Below are positions 1-12,827 of a stretch of 64,000 bases of DNA, in pieces. A program made the translations under genes and the position numbers. The notes under the pieces are model-generated. The model saw only the letters and a list, made by a program, of their open reading frames with translations, made no database searches and was not told the origin of the DNA. Source of the stretch: Sipunculus nudus (lineage: Eukaryota; Annelida; Sipuncula; Golfingiida; Sipunculidae); NCBI GenBank assembly GCA_026874595.1, contig CM049309.1, positions 11,522,576 through 11,586,575 of the forward strand, given 5' to 3'. Positions within the stretch are counted from its first letter, which is position 1, and every line of letters begins with the position of its first letter.

Positions 1-576
1 AGGGTAGATTATCAGAGACAGTGGCCTTCTGATTTTAAGGTTGTTGCGGAACCCGAAAAAAGTTGATGGAGAGCAGCAGAGCGAATCGGAATAAAGCGTC
101 TTGGGACAAGACAAATTTTAAGGTTAAAGCATCATTGGTAAATCTCAAGTTTAAAAACATGGCATATTTATGAAACTATTACAAAACTTTCAGAAATAAT
201 ATTGAACTGCACAAATCCAGAATCACAGCTGCACATTTTCTATTTACACATGATAAGGGTCAACTGCAGAAGTTAGAACATACCCAGGAATTACTACACT
301 ATATACGTTTTTCATGAGAACCGAGTGATGTAGATTATCTCACACGCTGCGATAAATTGATTTTATAATCTGTGGAAATCGGGAAAAAATAATCCACTAA
401 GTAAGGTCAAGTGTTTCCTTAGGGGGTATTTCCAGTATTTTCCCGTCAATCCTGTGAAAGTGTGTGTGTGGGTGGGTGGGTGTGTGTGTGTGTGGGGGGG
501 GGGTTCTTGCAGCGCCATCTGTCAGGACCTAAGTGAATCACGCAGGAACGGGCAATGTGCTAGTTTAACGGTTTAC
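1..576. other. Intron of left P450, no exon recognised
   Basis: This lies downstream of exon 11 of the left P450. I looked for the PERF exon on the minus strand and did not find it. A (GT)n and poly-G tract sits at about 460-505. Nothing else is recognised. Confidence 0.6.
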
Positions 577-665
577 CTGCACGTTGGAGGGTAAAGTCGG
601 AGGTTTTCTTGGATGCACATGTCCAGGTACGGCATCTCATTCACCATATCCGCAGTCACTGTGGT
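577..665 (-). CDS. Exon 11 of left P450: K-helix ExxR, last exon in window
   Basis: An 89-base exon encodes MPYLDMCIQENLRLYPPTC, with E380 and R383 forming the ExxR salt bridge. The donor is AG|GTAAAC and the phase is 2. The partner gene continues from the same point with a 138-base exon carrying PERF, so this gene probably continues left of base 1. Confidence 0.9.
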
Positions 666-3600
666 CTGTAACTCAAAATCATCCACATAATTATCCCGAT
701 TTCTTACTACATTGGTGACTTGAAACCACTACTAATACTCATATTATTCATATGCTCGACAGTAATATCTGGTTAACGGTTCCCATCTGCATGCGATGAT
801 TGATTAAGAAAAAGGTCATACAAAAATTATTGGTCCACGGATGCAAATTTTTCGTGGAAAAACTTATTGTCAGTGATGACCAGCTCCTTGGTAATATTGC
901 TAATCTGTACAATTCTCGAAAGGGATGGAAAATGGACTCTTTTTTTTTTCCTCACAATTAGAATATTTAGACAACCAAAGGCTAAAATAAACATTATCTC
1001 TGGTGGAGTGGGGGGGGGGGGGGGGGGGGTAGGTAGGTTATTGTCGGGGGGGGGGGAGGGGGAGGTGTGCAGAGAGGTTCACTAGTATACATAGAGACAT
1101 TGAAGTATTTTTTCACTCACCCCGCTTCCCATCACTTCGTCAACTTCCTGGGCAGCGCGCTGTTGTATTTCCGGGTGGGTTGCTAAGTTGTACAGAAGGA
1201 AACCTATGGAGTTAGCCGTGGTCTCATAACCAGCCAGGAAAAACAAGACCATCTGTGCTATAATTTCCTCCGTTGTCATGGCTGCAGAATTAGAATATTA
1301 AAATATAATTCTGTACCAATTATTTTTGCTTTAAATGTAAAAACAAAGTATTTTTTTTTATTAACAGTTACTTTTTATATTCTGGAAAAAGCAAGCCAAA
1401 ATCTAAACCTTTATGCGGTTTTGGTTGTTCCGTGTCGTCTGCTTTCGCCTTCCCGTCAGCCTCCACGTCGTTCCCCTTTTCTTCCATTTTATGAGCATTC
1501 ATCATCAACTGTAGGAAGTCCGGCTGATCCTACAAAATGATTTAACAAGAATCTATTTTACTCTTTTTAAATCCTCCCTTAATCTGCATGTATATAGAAA
1601 AATGAAGAAATTAATTTACATATTCAAATAAAATTCAAAAGTTGTCAAAAATATCAGAAAATACTCTTGGGTCACCGATAGTATCAATACTGCTCTAATT
1701 TGCGAATTTAGGCGTGGTCACAAAAAAGCATACCGTTTTTCGGCTAACTGACCTTTAAAAAAATGAAGGTATGCTGATTTTTAAATAAACCATATTATCA
1801 ACTAATAATAAACACATGGGAGTCTTAACCTGGCTGTATAAACCAATGTCAGTAATTCAAAACTAGAAAAAAACACGGTAGCAGCCATAAAGCCAACTTC
1901 AAGCCATTATTTTGCCTGCACGTGCCCGTGTTTGGCACTAGATGGCACTGCTTTAGGGAACATGCAGTGAATCAAACGCTTTGAATTTCCGTGGTGGATG
2001 AACTTAAAACATAACATCCAATCAGAAGGAAAACTGACAGTTGGATACTTATGTCCCATGACCTTATCTGAACAAAAGAACAAGTAAAATGTTGTAGTTA
2101 AGGGTCTGTTAGTTAGATTACGTTCGTCCATAATGTCAAAGGGGGTTATATAGTTATTATTATAATTCCTTGGATTTCTGGCGGTGCACCTATGTAAAGC
2201 ACATTGAGCTGTCCGTAAATACAGAGGCAGATACTGCACGTGTGTCTTGATTTTAGTAATGAAGTCGAGTCAATACTTTCCGAGTCCGAGTGCAAGTCTG
2301 AGTCCAGGCCACTCGAGTCCAAGTCCGAGGCCTTCAGGTTCGAGTCCCTGTAAACCATGTTAGAGTCAGAGTCATATGGAAACCAAGTCCAAGTCCAAGT
2401 CTAATACAAATCTGCTTATTATGAGAAATTGCAACAAGAAAATTTGAGATAATTACGTGTTTTTGTTATTTGTATGCACGCACTGGATTTTGTAATTATA
2501 TTTATCTCTATAATTTTCTGTTAATAGTTCGCACACATACATAAGGCCAAAAAAAAGTAAAAGGTATGGTTCTCAGGCACCAACCGCGTCAATTTAACCC
2601 CTGCATCAAAAATTTTTATTTTCATTTTTATCTTTCAAGAAGATAAATAATACAATTTATGTAGTGCTCTTACCTGTTTAGCAAACAAATTTGTTATTTT
2701 CATGCTTTTCCCTGATCATATGAAATTTTTATCGAAACATACAAATAAAGGTCAAAAATAAAATACCATCCGCCCGCACTGATTTCAGAAAACTAATGCC
2801 TGAGAACCATACTTTTTTATTGCTTGCCGGAAATCTTCGATCAGTCAGTTTTAAAGCTACAGAAGTCTAGTTTTTTTTGTTCGAGGTAGCATACAAGTAG
2901 TGTTATTTTATTATATTAAAAGTCTCGCAATATCTCGAACAATATCTCGTTTAACGAGATATTTCGAGATATCACTTAGTGAGACACTTGAGTCCACAAT
3001 TATGCAGGAATCATTTTGAAACTGATATATCTTATGTCTGACATAAATATCTCGAAAAAAATTTTTCATTTTCCGGATATGGCCGCTAGGGTGTGCTGCA
3101 CTTGAACCTACCGAACATATCATTTTTTAGAAATATCTCCAAAACTATAAACCTCAGTTACAGAAACTACAGCTTGGTTTCTTCCTCTTCGTCTTCTCCA
3201 TAATCTGTGAAATTCATCTGGTCTAAATCATGTGTCACTTTGTCAGTATGTCTGTCTGTTTGTCAGTTGTCCTCAAATTCGCCTGCTTGCTGGTTCTTTG
3301 CCTAAATAACATTCTATTGGCCTAAATTTTGATGGAATCCTTTTGAAACTGGTACATCTTATGTCTTACACTAATATCTCGAAATGATTTTTTCATTTTC
3401 CGAATATGGCCGCTAGGGGGCGCTGCACATGATCCTCCCAAACATATCATTTTTTGGCCATATCTCCAAAACTATAAACCTAAATTACAGAAATTATAGC
3501 TTATTTTCACCCTCTGGGTCTTCTCAATGACCTGCTCACATCATTTGGTCTCAAGCTTGTGTCACTTTTTCAGTTTGCCTGTCTGTTTGTGATTGTCCTC

Positions 3601-6600
3601 AATTTCTACTGCTTGCTTGTTCTTGCGTCTCACATATAGCATTGTACAGACCACCGTTTTGCAGGAATCCTTCTCAAACTGGTACAGCTTATGTCATACA
3701 ATGATATCGCAAAAGTGATTTTTCATTTTCGGGAAATGGCCGCAAGGGGGCGCTGCACTCGAACCACTGCACCAAATCTTTTTTTGACCATCCCTCCAAA
3801 ACTGTGAACCTTGTCTGCAAAAACTATATCTCATTTTTTTCCTATATGCTTTCTCCATATTATTATCTTGCTATCTGTTATCTCAATTGTTTCGGTGTGT
3901 TATTATGTCTGTCCGTTTGTCAGTTTTTGTCAGCTTTTTTCTTCTTTCATGTTCTTTTGTCATATATGTCATTCTACAGGCAGCAATTCCTCAGCAATTA
4001 CTCTGAAATTCACTCAGTTGATGGAAGATCGACAATCTCCATCGTCTCTCCATCTGTCTGACTGTTTTTTAGGACCGTAAGGATTTACCGATGCTCATCG
4101 CGATAAAAAGTTAAGTATCGTAGCATCGTAGTATCGTATATCGGTATCGTCCCTGAATGGATACGTTGGCGATATTTGATCATCTAATGGAAAGTAACGT
4201 CTTTATCGTAATATCGTAATATGTATTGTATCATGATACAATGCATCGTTACAGGGTCTTACCAGAGTCTTCTCCTGTCTTTCCTTCATTAACTTCTCAC
4301 ACACGTTGGTCATGAAGGCTGTGGCCGCGGGGTCCATTATGGGAACGTCGAACACGTTCCGGCACAATCTCCCGAACGGCGTGATCACTACAATGGACCA
4401 ACAATTAGTACACTTGTTTCAGCATAATCTGTTATACCATCTTGGTATTTATTTTCATTTTAACATTTCAGAAATATCGTTTTTTTTCCTCACAACGAGT
4501 GTGTATTTTTTATTATAAACATGTTTCAAAGAGTAAAAGAAATACTACAACTTTTACAAAACCAACAACTAATACTATTACTCCTTCTTCCACTGCTTCT
4601 ACAACTAGTAATACTCTTAATTATAATTATAATAAATAATAATAATTAATATTATAAATATAACTATTAAATGGGTAATCATGACAAAAAAATTGTACTT
4701 CGTAAAGCGTTGAATAATGATGATACTACAACTACTACTTCTCATTATTATTATTATTAAACTATATGAATTAATTTTATTATTATTATTATCATTATTA
4801 GGGTAATCCGAACTAGAAAAATGTACTTCGTTAAGCGGTAAATAATGTCGGTAATTATACTACTACTGCTACTACTTCTACTACAACTACTACTACTACT
4901 ACAATTAACTAATTCATCATGAAGTAGAGAACAATGTGTTACTTACAAGTCATAAATAAAGTTATCTTGCGGAAGGCGAAGAAAAGTTGCGCATGCTTAG
5001 TGAATGGGTCATCTGGATCTTTTTGGGAGTTCAACTTGATACCGAAAGCGGTGGCAGCTATGACATCCATAGTAAACCCACCAACATAGCTAAAAGACAA
5101 GGGACCCATGGGTCACGGCGCTCAGCTTAAGTTTGAAATTTTTGCAAATGCCAAATATTCTGTTTTAATGTTTTTCATTTATATAAGCAATGAGAAGCTA
5201 AGAGGAAAGAGGCCATCCTACTTGGTTATAGTAAAGTTCTAAATATATGATTGCAAACTAATACTCCGACAAGACTGTCATACAGAAAAACAGTAAAAGT
5301 TTTGAGATACAGTGATGCATATGAAAAATTTACAGATGGACAGGTCAGTGGACAGAATGGACTAATACCTTTATTTCACTTTCAAGGGAATAATGCATTT
5401 AAGTTTATATATAAGCCTATTATTTAAGCATATCCACTTTTTCCATTAAAATAGTTTTTATCTGATTATTTTTTTTATTTACCAGTTTTATAAATTTGTA
5501 TTAAAAACTCTGAAAATATAAGTTAAAATATTAGAATTCTAAGTCGCAATCATTATATATCCAGAGTGTAGCTCATATTGTCTCATATTATGCATACACA
5601 TATATTTTTATTATTTTTAAATCACAAATGTTTAAACTGAATTTAAAAGAAAATAATGCCACTACATGGCATCTACAAGATTATTCCTTGAATCACTAAC
5701 AAAAAGTTTTGGAGTTTTCAGTACATGCTTAATCTTATTCACCGAAATAAAATAAAAGATTCAGTAAATTTGGTAAAATAAAAACATCTTTTCAAATAAA
5801 GTATACACACTATTGGTTGAATGAGGGACAAACAATATCATTATGCTAATTACAATCTAAGCTATAATTTATTACTGGAATTAATAGTCAATTTCACACC
5901 TGGTGAAGTTTTTACTTTTCTGAAGTAAGGAATTACTTATCTGATGAACATCCACACTTTCATAGCAATACACAACTTTGTGGACACAATTAAATGTGCA
6001 CTTTAATAATTGTAACCCTTGTGGTAAATACAATATCTAAAATGTAGCATTGCATAAAAGAATAAAATGAAATACAGAAAATTATAATATTCATCTAGTT
6101 AATGCACCATCTGGCTGGGGGGGTGGGTGTGCAGGGCAGAGGGGAAGCCTGCTAGTAATGACCATGCTGAGCCAAGGCAAGCTGCCTGGGGTGGGTTACA
6201 TAATGCAAGTGAAGGCTGTACTACTTGGTGGGCTAGATGTAAACAACACTTGACATGTTGTATGAAAACTTGAATAAAAGCTTCTCTTTTCAATCAATTC
6301 CTTTGAAATTTCAGATTTTAAAAGATTAAATCCTTCTGTATATATGCTGTGAAAATTAAATCAAAAGTGCTTACAGGGAAAAAACGTGCCATTGCCAAAG
6401 TTGGACAAAATTTAAGGAATTGGTTTTTCATTTATGCTAATAACTTGAAAAATTTGCAAAATTCAGATCTTTTTTTGGGTAAACAATTGAATCTTGATTA
6501 AATAAAGTTATATTCCTGAAAAAAAAGTCTCCAGCTAAAGCAATTCTTATCTAAGGTTAGTAAATATATTTCTTGATTTTTTTATTTAAAGTGCATTATG

Positions 6601-9600
6601 TTTTGGCCCATAACTTAAAAAAATACCTAATACTGACATCATTTCCGGCATGTGCATAGCGAATGTATAGAAAAATATGTATATTATATATGATCAAAGT
6701 CAGATCAGTGGTTTTGATATTAGGCAGTCTCAAAGTGTAAGAATGGGTTTTAAATGGAAAAATGAAGTTTTTTTTATTATTATCTCGAAGGAATTAAGTC
6801 CTTATGGCAAGTCGTTAGAGCTGAAGCTCGGGAGCTGAGCTCTAGTAAACTGCATAACACTAGCTTGATGTAAACAGTATGTGACACGGTGCTTGAAAAC
6901 TTGAATAAAATCTACAGTTTTTGATCAACTGGTTTCAAATTTTTCATGTTAACAGTTAAAATGCTAACAAAAACATGCTTTGAAAATTAAATCCACAGCA
7001 GTTACAGGAAAAAAACGTGCCATGGTCAAAGTTGGGCAAAATTTAAGGTACCAATTTTTTATTTTTGCTAATATTTTAAAAAATTTAAAAGATTTTGATC
7101 TAATTTTTGGTATACAATTTAATTTTGATTAATAAAAATAATACTACTGAAAAAAAAGTGCTTAGCTTTAACAAGTTTTGTGTTAAGTTATCAAATGTCT
7201 TTCCTGATTTTTTCCAAAATGCATTATGTTTGGGCCGATAACTTTTTCAAATCATAAAATACAGACCTAATTTCTGGCAGGTACATAGGAACTATATAGA
7301 GGATTATTTATGGTAAATATGAGGAAAAACAGATCAGTGGTTTTGATATTAAGCAGTCCTGAAGTGTAAAATTAGGTTTTTAATTAAAAATTGATGTTTT
7401 TCCTTAATTTCTCAAAGGAAAGAAGTCGCAAAGACCCAGTTTTCGGCTTGGTAGGAGATCTTGGTGACATCTAACATTATGCCGAATTTTGGATTCCCAG
7501 GTCTTACGGTTTCAAAACGTGCCACATCTACGGACGGACGGACGGACAGACGGACGGACGGACAGGCGGACGGACAGACGGACGGACGGACAGGCGGACG
7601 GACGACGGACAATGGACAACGACTATAGCTCAGATGACTTATAGTCAGCTGAGCTAATAAAAACCGATGTGCGCCTTTATGCCTAATGGTTTAAAATATG
7701 TAATTGTGTCCCATTTGTCCGCCATCACATATATACGTACATATAAATCGTAATACTGGAGCGATTTTCACGAACAGGGGTTCATACAATTAATCTGTGT
7801 CTGCTTAGGCTTCACACACCTTGATGAAGCGAGCCAGCCTTACGTCTGTTTTATGAAAAATGATTAATAATACACATGTTCGGAAATCCAAACTGCCAAT
7901 TAAAGGTAAAAAAAATACACGATCAGAACAAGACCTCATGCACAAGAACCGGACTAGTCTTTAACTGATTGGTCAAATTAACGATGCCCTCCCGACAATG
8001 TTACAGCTAGGACTTGCACCAAACGCGCAATCTGAGTCTTTTGATTGGTTCAATTATTTTGTTCATTGTTCAATAGACGTGTGGAATAGAGGCTTGGACG
8101 TCTAGCTGAACCAAGATCTGTGAAAGCGTAGCTGCTACGTACTTGATCGTATAATACAGGTTTGCGTTGGGCAAGGGATGTCTTGCAAAATAATGTAAAG
8201 CCAGCGTTCTTTTTTAAGATGCAAACGTCAAATAGACCATTTTGCTTGTTGTAATACAGGAGTCTACCCAGTTCATATATATATATATATATATATATGC
8301 AGTTTTTATGCACACATTGGTTATGAAGCATTTTTACACGGATATGACGGTTTATGACCAGGCACATACGCGCATATGGGTTTAATATGATTTTATAATT
8401 TTATAATTATAAGCCCATGTGTTCGTCGGCGTTTATGCGTTTATGATCTTGCGTTTATGTGCGTGATCTTGGAGCTTCCAGGAAATGACGTAAATGAAGG
8501 ACACCAGGAAATGACGTCAGTGAAACATTCCAGTAAATAACGTCAGTCCAATGTTTCATCTGGAAGTAGGGCTGGAAGATCCACTTGACATGTATAAAAA
8601 CTTATGCCGTATACGCATATATACGCCGTATACATGCATATACGTATATACGCATACAAGAATTTGTTTTCTTGCATACACGCATAAACAGTAACATGGG
8701 TCATAGACTTTAAGCTATGTTTCCATTGACATGTATATGAGAGGGGGGGGGGGGGTGTATTTTACTCGGAATGCATGATTCCACGCATGTACGCACAAAC
8801 ACTATGGAAAATTGCAGTTATAGTGACAAAATTATATGAACGCATATATGCACATGAAATCACAGCTTTAAGGTCATAAGTATAAATATGAGACTGAATA
8901 TGATCGTATTGGGCATCTTGAAAAGTACAATTAGTGCAAAAGGTTGTTAGGAATACATCGTTTCATCACACTAGTGACATATGTTGGCGACGGCTGATAT
9001 TATGATATTAATAGATTCGACTGTATTACATGAGAAACACCTTATTTTTATCTTGGTTGTACTTGCTGAAAAAAAATCAACAACGACAAATGAATAATAA
9101 GACAACCCAAGCCAAAGGTGGCCAGGAGTTTTGTTATTGGCCAAACTCTTGCTAATTACCCTAAATATAAACAAAATCATGGCATACAATGAACCCTGTG
9201 TTATGGGACCACCCCTGGGACTCGCCAAAAGTCGTTTTTTATTCACAGATGGTCTTATTAGACAGGTCAGTTATAACCAATGTGAATACTTTCGTTTCTT
9301 AAGGGTGGTCTTATAACACAGGTTGTCTTATTAGACAGATGGTCTTTAAGACAACCTGTGTTATAAGACCGCCATGTTTGATGCTTACTCTTTGACCTTG
9401 ATCACTCCTCCTGACTTGGCCATAGCCTCCTGAAGGTTTTGTACCAGGGTGTCACCGCACTCGTTCATTGGTTTCATCATCTAAAATAAAAAATTTGATA
9501 AGAGATACATTGACATTACCTTGTGGGTACATAAAAATTTGCGGGAATATGTGTATTAGGCAAAAAAAAAACCCGTATTGTTCTCAGGCACTTTTTTTTC

Positions 9601-10229
9601 AGAAATCCGTGTGGGCGGGCGATATTTTATTTATTACCTTTCTTTGTGTTTGGATAAAAATGTCGTATGATCAGGGAAAAGCATGAAAAAAATATAGAAT
9701 TTTTTGCTAAGAAGGTAAAAGGAAATCTTATCAAAATTTTATTATTTATCTTCTAGAAAGATGAAAATCAAAGTAATTTTTTAATGCGGGAAGTCTAAAT
9801 TGACGGTGCCTGGGAACCACACCTCTGGTTTTTTTTTGCCTTATGTCGCGCTATTAGTTCATTTTGGCTAACTACGAAATTTCACAGAAAGGGCTTCCTG
9901 CATCCAATAAACCTGTTTTATATGCAGCAATGGTCCTGTGTATGAGTATACACAGTCCACACGTGTTTGTTTACTGCGTGACCATACGAGAGACTCCCAT
10001 ACAAGAAAAAGGAAACATGAAAGCATGGTAGAAACCAGGTACATGCGACAGTAATAAGGTAGAGTTACAATTTCTTGTGAAATGGTTAGGTACAGGTTCA
10101 GGTAAACGTACAGAATTTTTGTAGTGTAATAAGTACAAATCCAGGTACTTTTTATATATTTTAAAGTATCACATAATAGCTACCCATAACTATTTTAAAA
10201 AATCGGACCAGCTCCCCCTCTCTCTCTCT

Positions 10230-10299
<70 letters not shown>

Positions 10300-10426
10300 C
10301 AAGCCAAAGGTGACACGGGAGGGGAGCTAAGGAGAAAACACTAGATTTCATACATTTTAACTTACCTAATATCTGTAATTTCTGAATAAGTTTCTATAAA
10401 TATGTTGCCATTCTAATGGCAGTGTA

Positions 10427-10469
<43 letters not shown>

Positions 10470-12789
10470 ATCCGTGTGCAGCCTTTCCTTTTTTCAGACA
10501 ACATTCTTCAAATTCCGCATAAATAAAGATGATTATTATCTGGACGTATCAAACTCATCCAATTATTCAATATGATCCCAGTTACCCATACTTATGCGTA
10601 CTCTTTAACCATAAGAAGCTCCGAAGACGTCGCACATAAATGGGAAGACTATGATGATAATATTTGAATCAACATGAGAATGTGAATTTTATTGATCAAT
10701 AATAAATAAACAGACGACCATCATAAAAAAGATAAATATAAACCTATAAATATTATTATTAGGAATTACCTACCATTCGCAGCTTGCCAGTGCTAAAACC
10801 CGGGGACAACAAATTCCGGATTCTCCTCCAGTCATCACCTTCAACAGAGCTCATCATTTTGTCATACGGACGCTCGATCCCGACCGGCGAAGTCTGACGG
10901 AAAATATAGACATGATAAAAAGTACATTTGCGTATTTATAGATTACCATTCCCACTGTTGATATTTCTTACTAACGATCTGATAGAGTACGAAGTTTGAT
11001 TCTTATTATTAGTAAAATTGAAAAACAAACGGGTGATTATCAAGAGTTTTGCCTTCTGGTGGTTTCGCCATATGTAATCCGAGACCTTATGGCCAGGGAT
11101 GACAAGCTGTGAGGCTTGCAGAACCAGTGACGGACCATAAATTTAAATTTCACTCTAAATCGCAAGATCATAATGTTTTATTTTTTTGTAATATCCATCA
11201 CTTTTTGTAATCCATTATACATAGGTATAAATATACTTTATTTTTTTAATCTGATTTTGATATACCTATTAGGTAAACTTTTTATCAATACTTTGAAGGG
11301 CTACCCTTTTTTTTACCTACTGTTTATAGTAAACAATGCATGCATATGCATTAAAATTGATGTTAGTATGATTTATGATTGCAGTGTGTATATCTCATGA
11401 AAAATACTTACTTGATGCATATTTACATATTTGTATCTATGCGTATACTTTAAATAATTATCGCTGTTATTTTTTAACTACAGATAAGTTGTTTCTTGTG
11501 CAGTTGTCTTCTTATAATATCATGTTTCTATTGTATATGAAAGAAGCCAGTTGGTAATGTTGGAAAGTTGTAAAATGGACTTTAAATAAAATTTGTATTT
11601 TTAAAAGGGTCAGGACGTAGTGGTTAATGCGTTTGACCACGAAGTTTGATATTCTCTTTAATAAATCAATCATTGTGATACTGCTTTGTCACGTAGTCCA
11701 AAACCAGAATGGAATTCTGCAGAAATTAATATACCGAGAGTTAACTTAAGCTAGCTTTTAAAATGCAGGCGGTTACCTCAAACAAACAAATATTTTAGTG
11801 AAATATTTATTTATTCTTTGCGCTTGAATGGCAGGTTAGCATTTATTAAGAACTGGTTTTGGCATTGACGAGGGTATTCGCCCTTTAACTGAAAAATTGC
11901 GACCTACCGGTCGATTGATGAAGTTTGGGAAATCTTTGATCATCACATGTTTCAAAATATCAAGATCTGCGATCAGCATGTGTGGCATTCTCCCCATGAA
12001 ACACCTGTGTATGAAGACATCATTTTATGGAAAGGTTTTAAAAATACTGAATAATCCCTGAATGAGAACAGTTTGTAAAGTAAAGCAGTCAAGACTTTGG
12101 TGGAAGCATAATGTACATTTCCTATAGCCTACATGATATTAATTTTGATCGAACACAAAATACTCTCGCCTGGATATAATCCCATTTACCAATGATGTAA
12201 TCGAGCCCATACAATCCGAGTCCATGTGCAAGTGCGTTTCGTGTCTATTCGAGTCCGAGTCCAAGTCCGAGTCCGATAAAAATCTCCGGATCCTCATTTT
12301 ACCAGTACCAGGTCACTCTTTGGTGGATAGAGCGCACTCTTGTGGTGAAGAACTTGACCAGGTGTTTTCACGCGGTAAGCGGTCTGAAGAGGACGAGAAC
12401 CTAAAATCTTGCTGTCACAAGTCCATGTTCATGTCATGTAATTACGCAAGGCACAATTCGTTTGCGGAGAAAATAGTTTAGCAGAAAGAAAAAGAAAACA
12501 AGTGATAATTAAGAAAACAAAACTGATGCTGCCTGTGCTGTATAAATCACAAAATGCTGCTCTGGCTCATGCATGTAGCGTCAGGATAAGATTCTTGGGA
12601 AGAAGTGATCTTAGCTTTCGGAAAGGGCCTTAAACATTTTAAGTATGTCAATGGTATCATTACAGCACGTACAGTCCCCTGTACAATTAATAACAAAGAT
12701 ACATTAGAAGTTGTCCAACCTTTAATGTTTCCTGATTAGTACTATCACATTAGTAATTATATTTATATTATGCAACAGACATATCATTA

Positions 12790-12827
<38 letters not shown>

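Noticed and set aside
7412-7612. Frame with repeated SVRPSV units
   Set aside because: It is a translation of GGACGGAC simple repeats, not a repeat protein.
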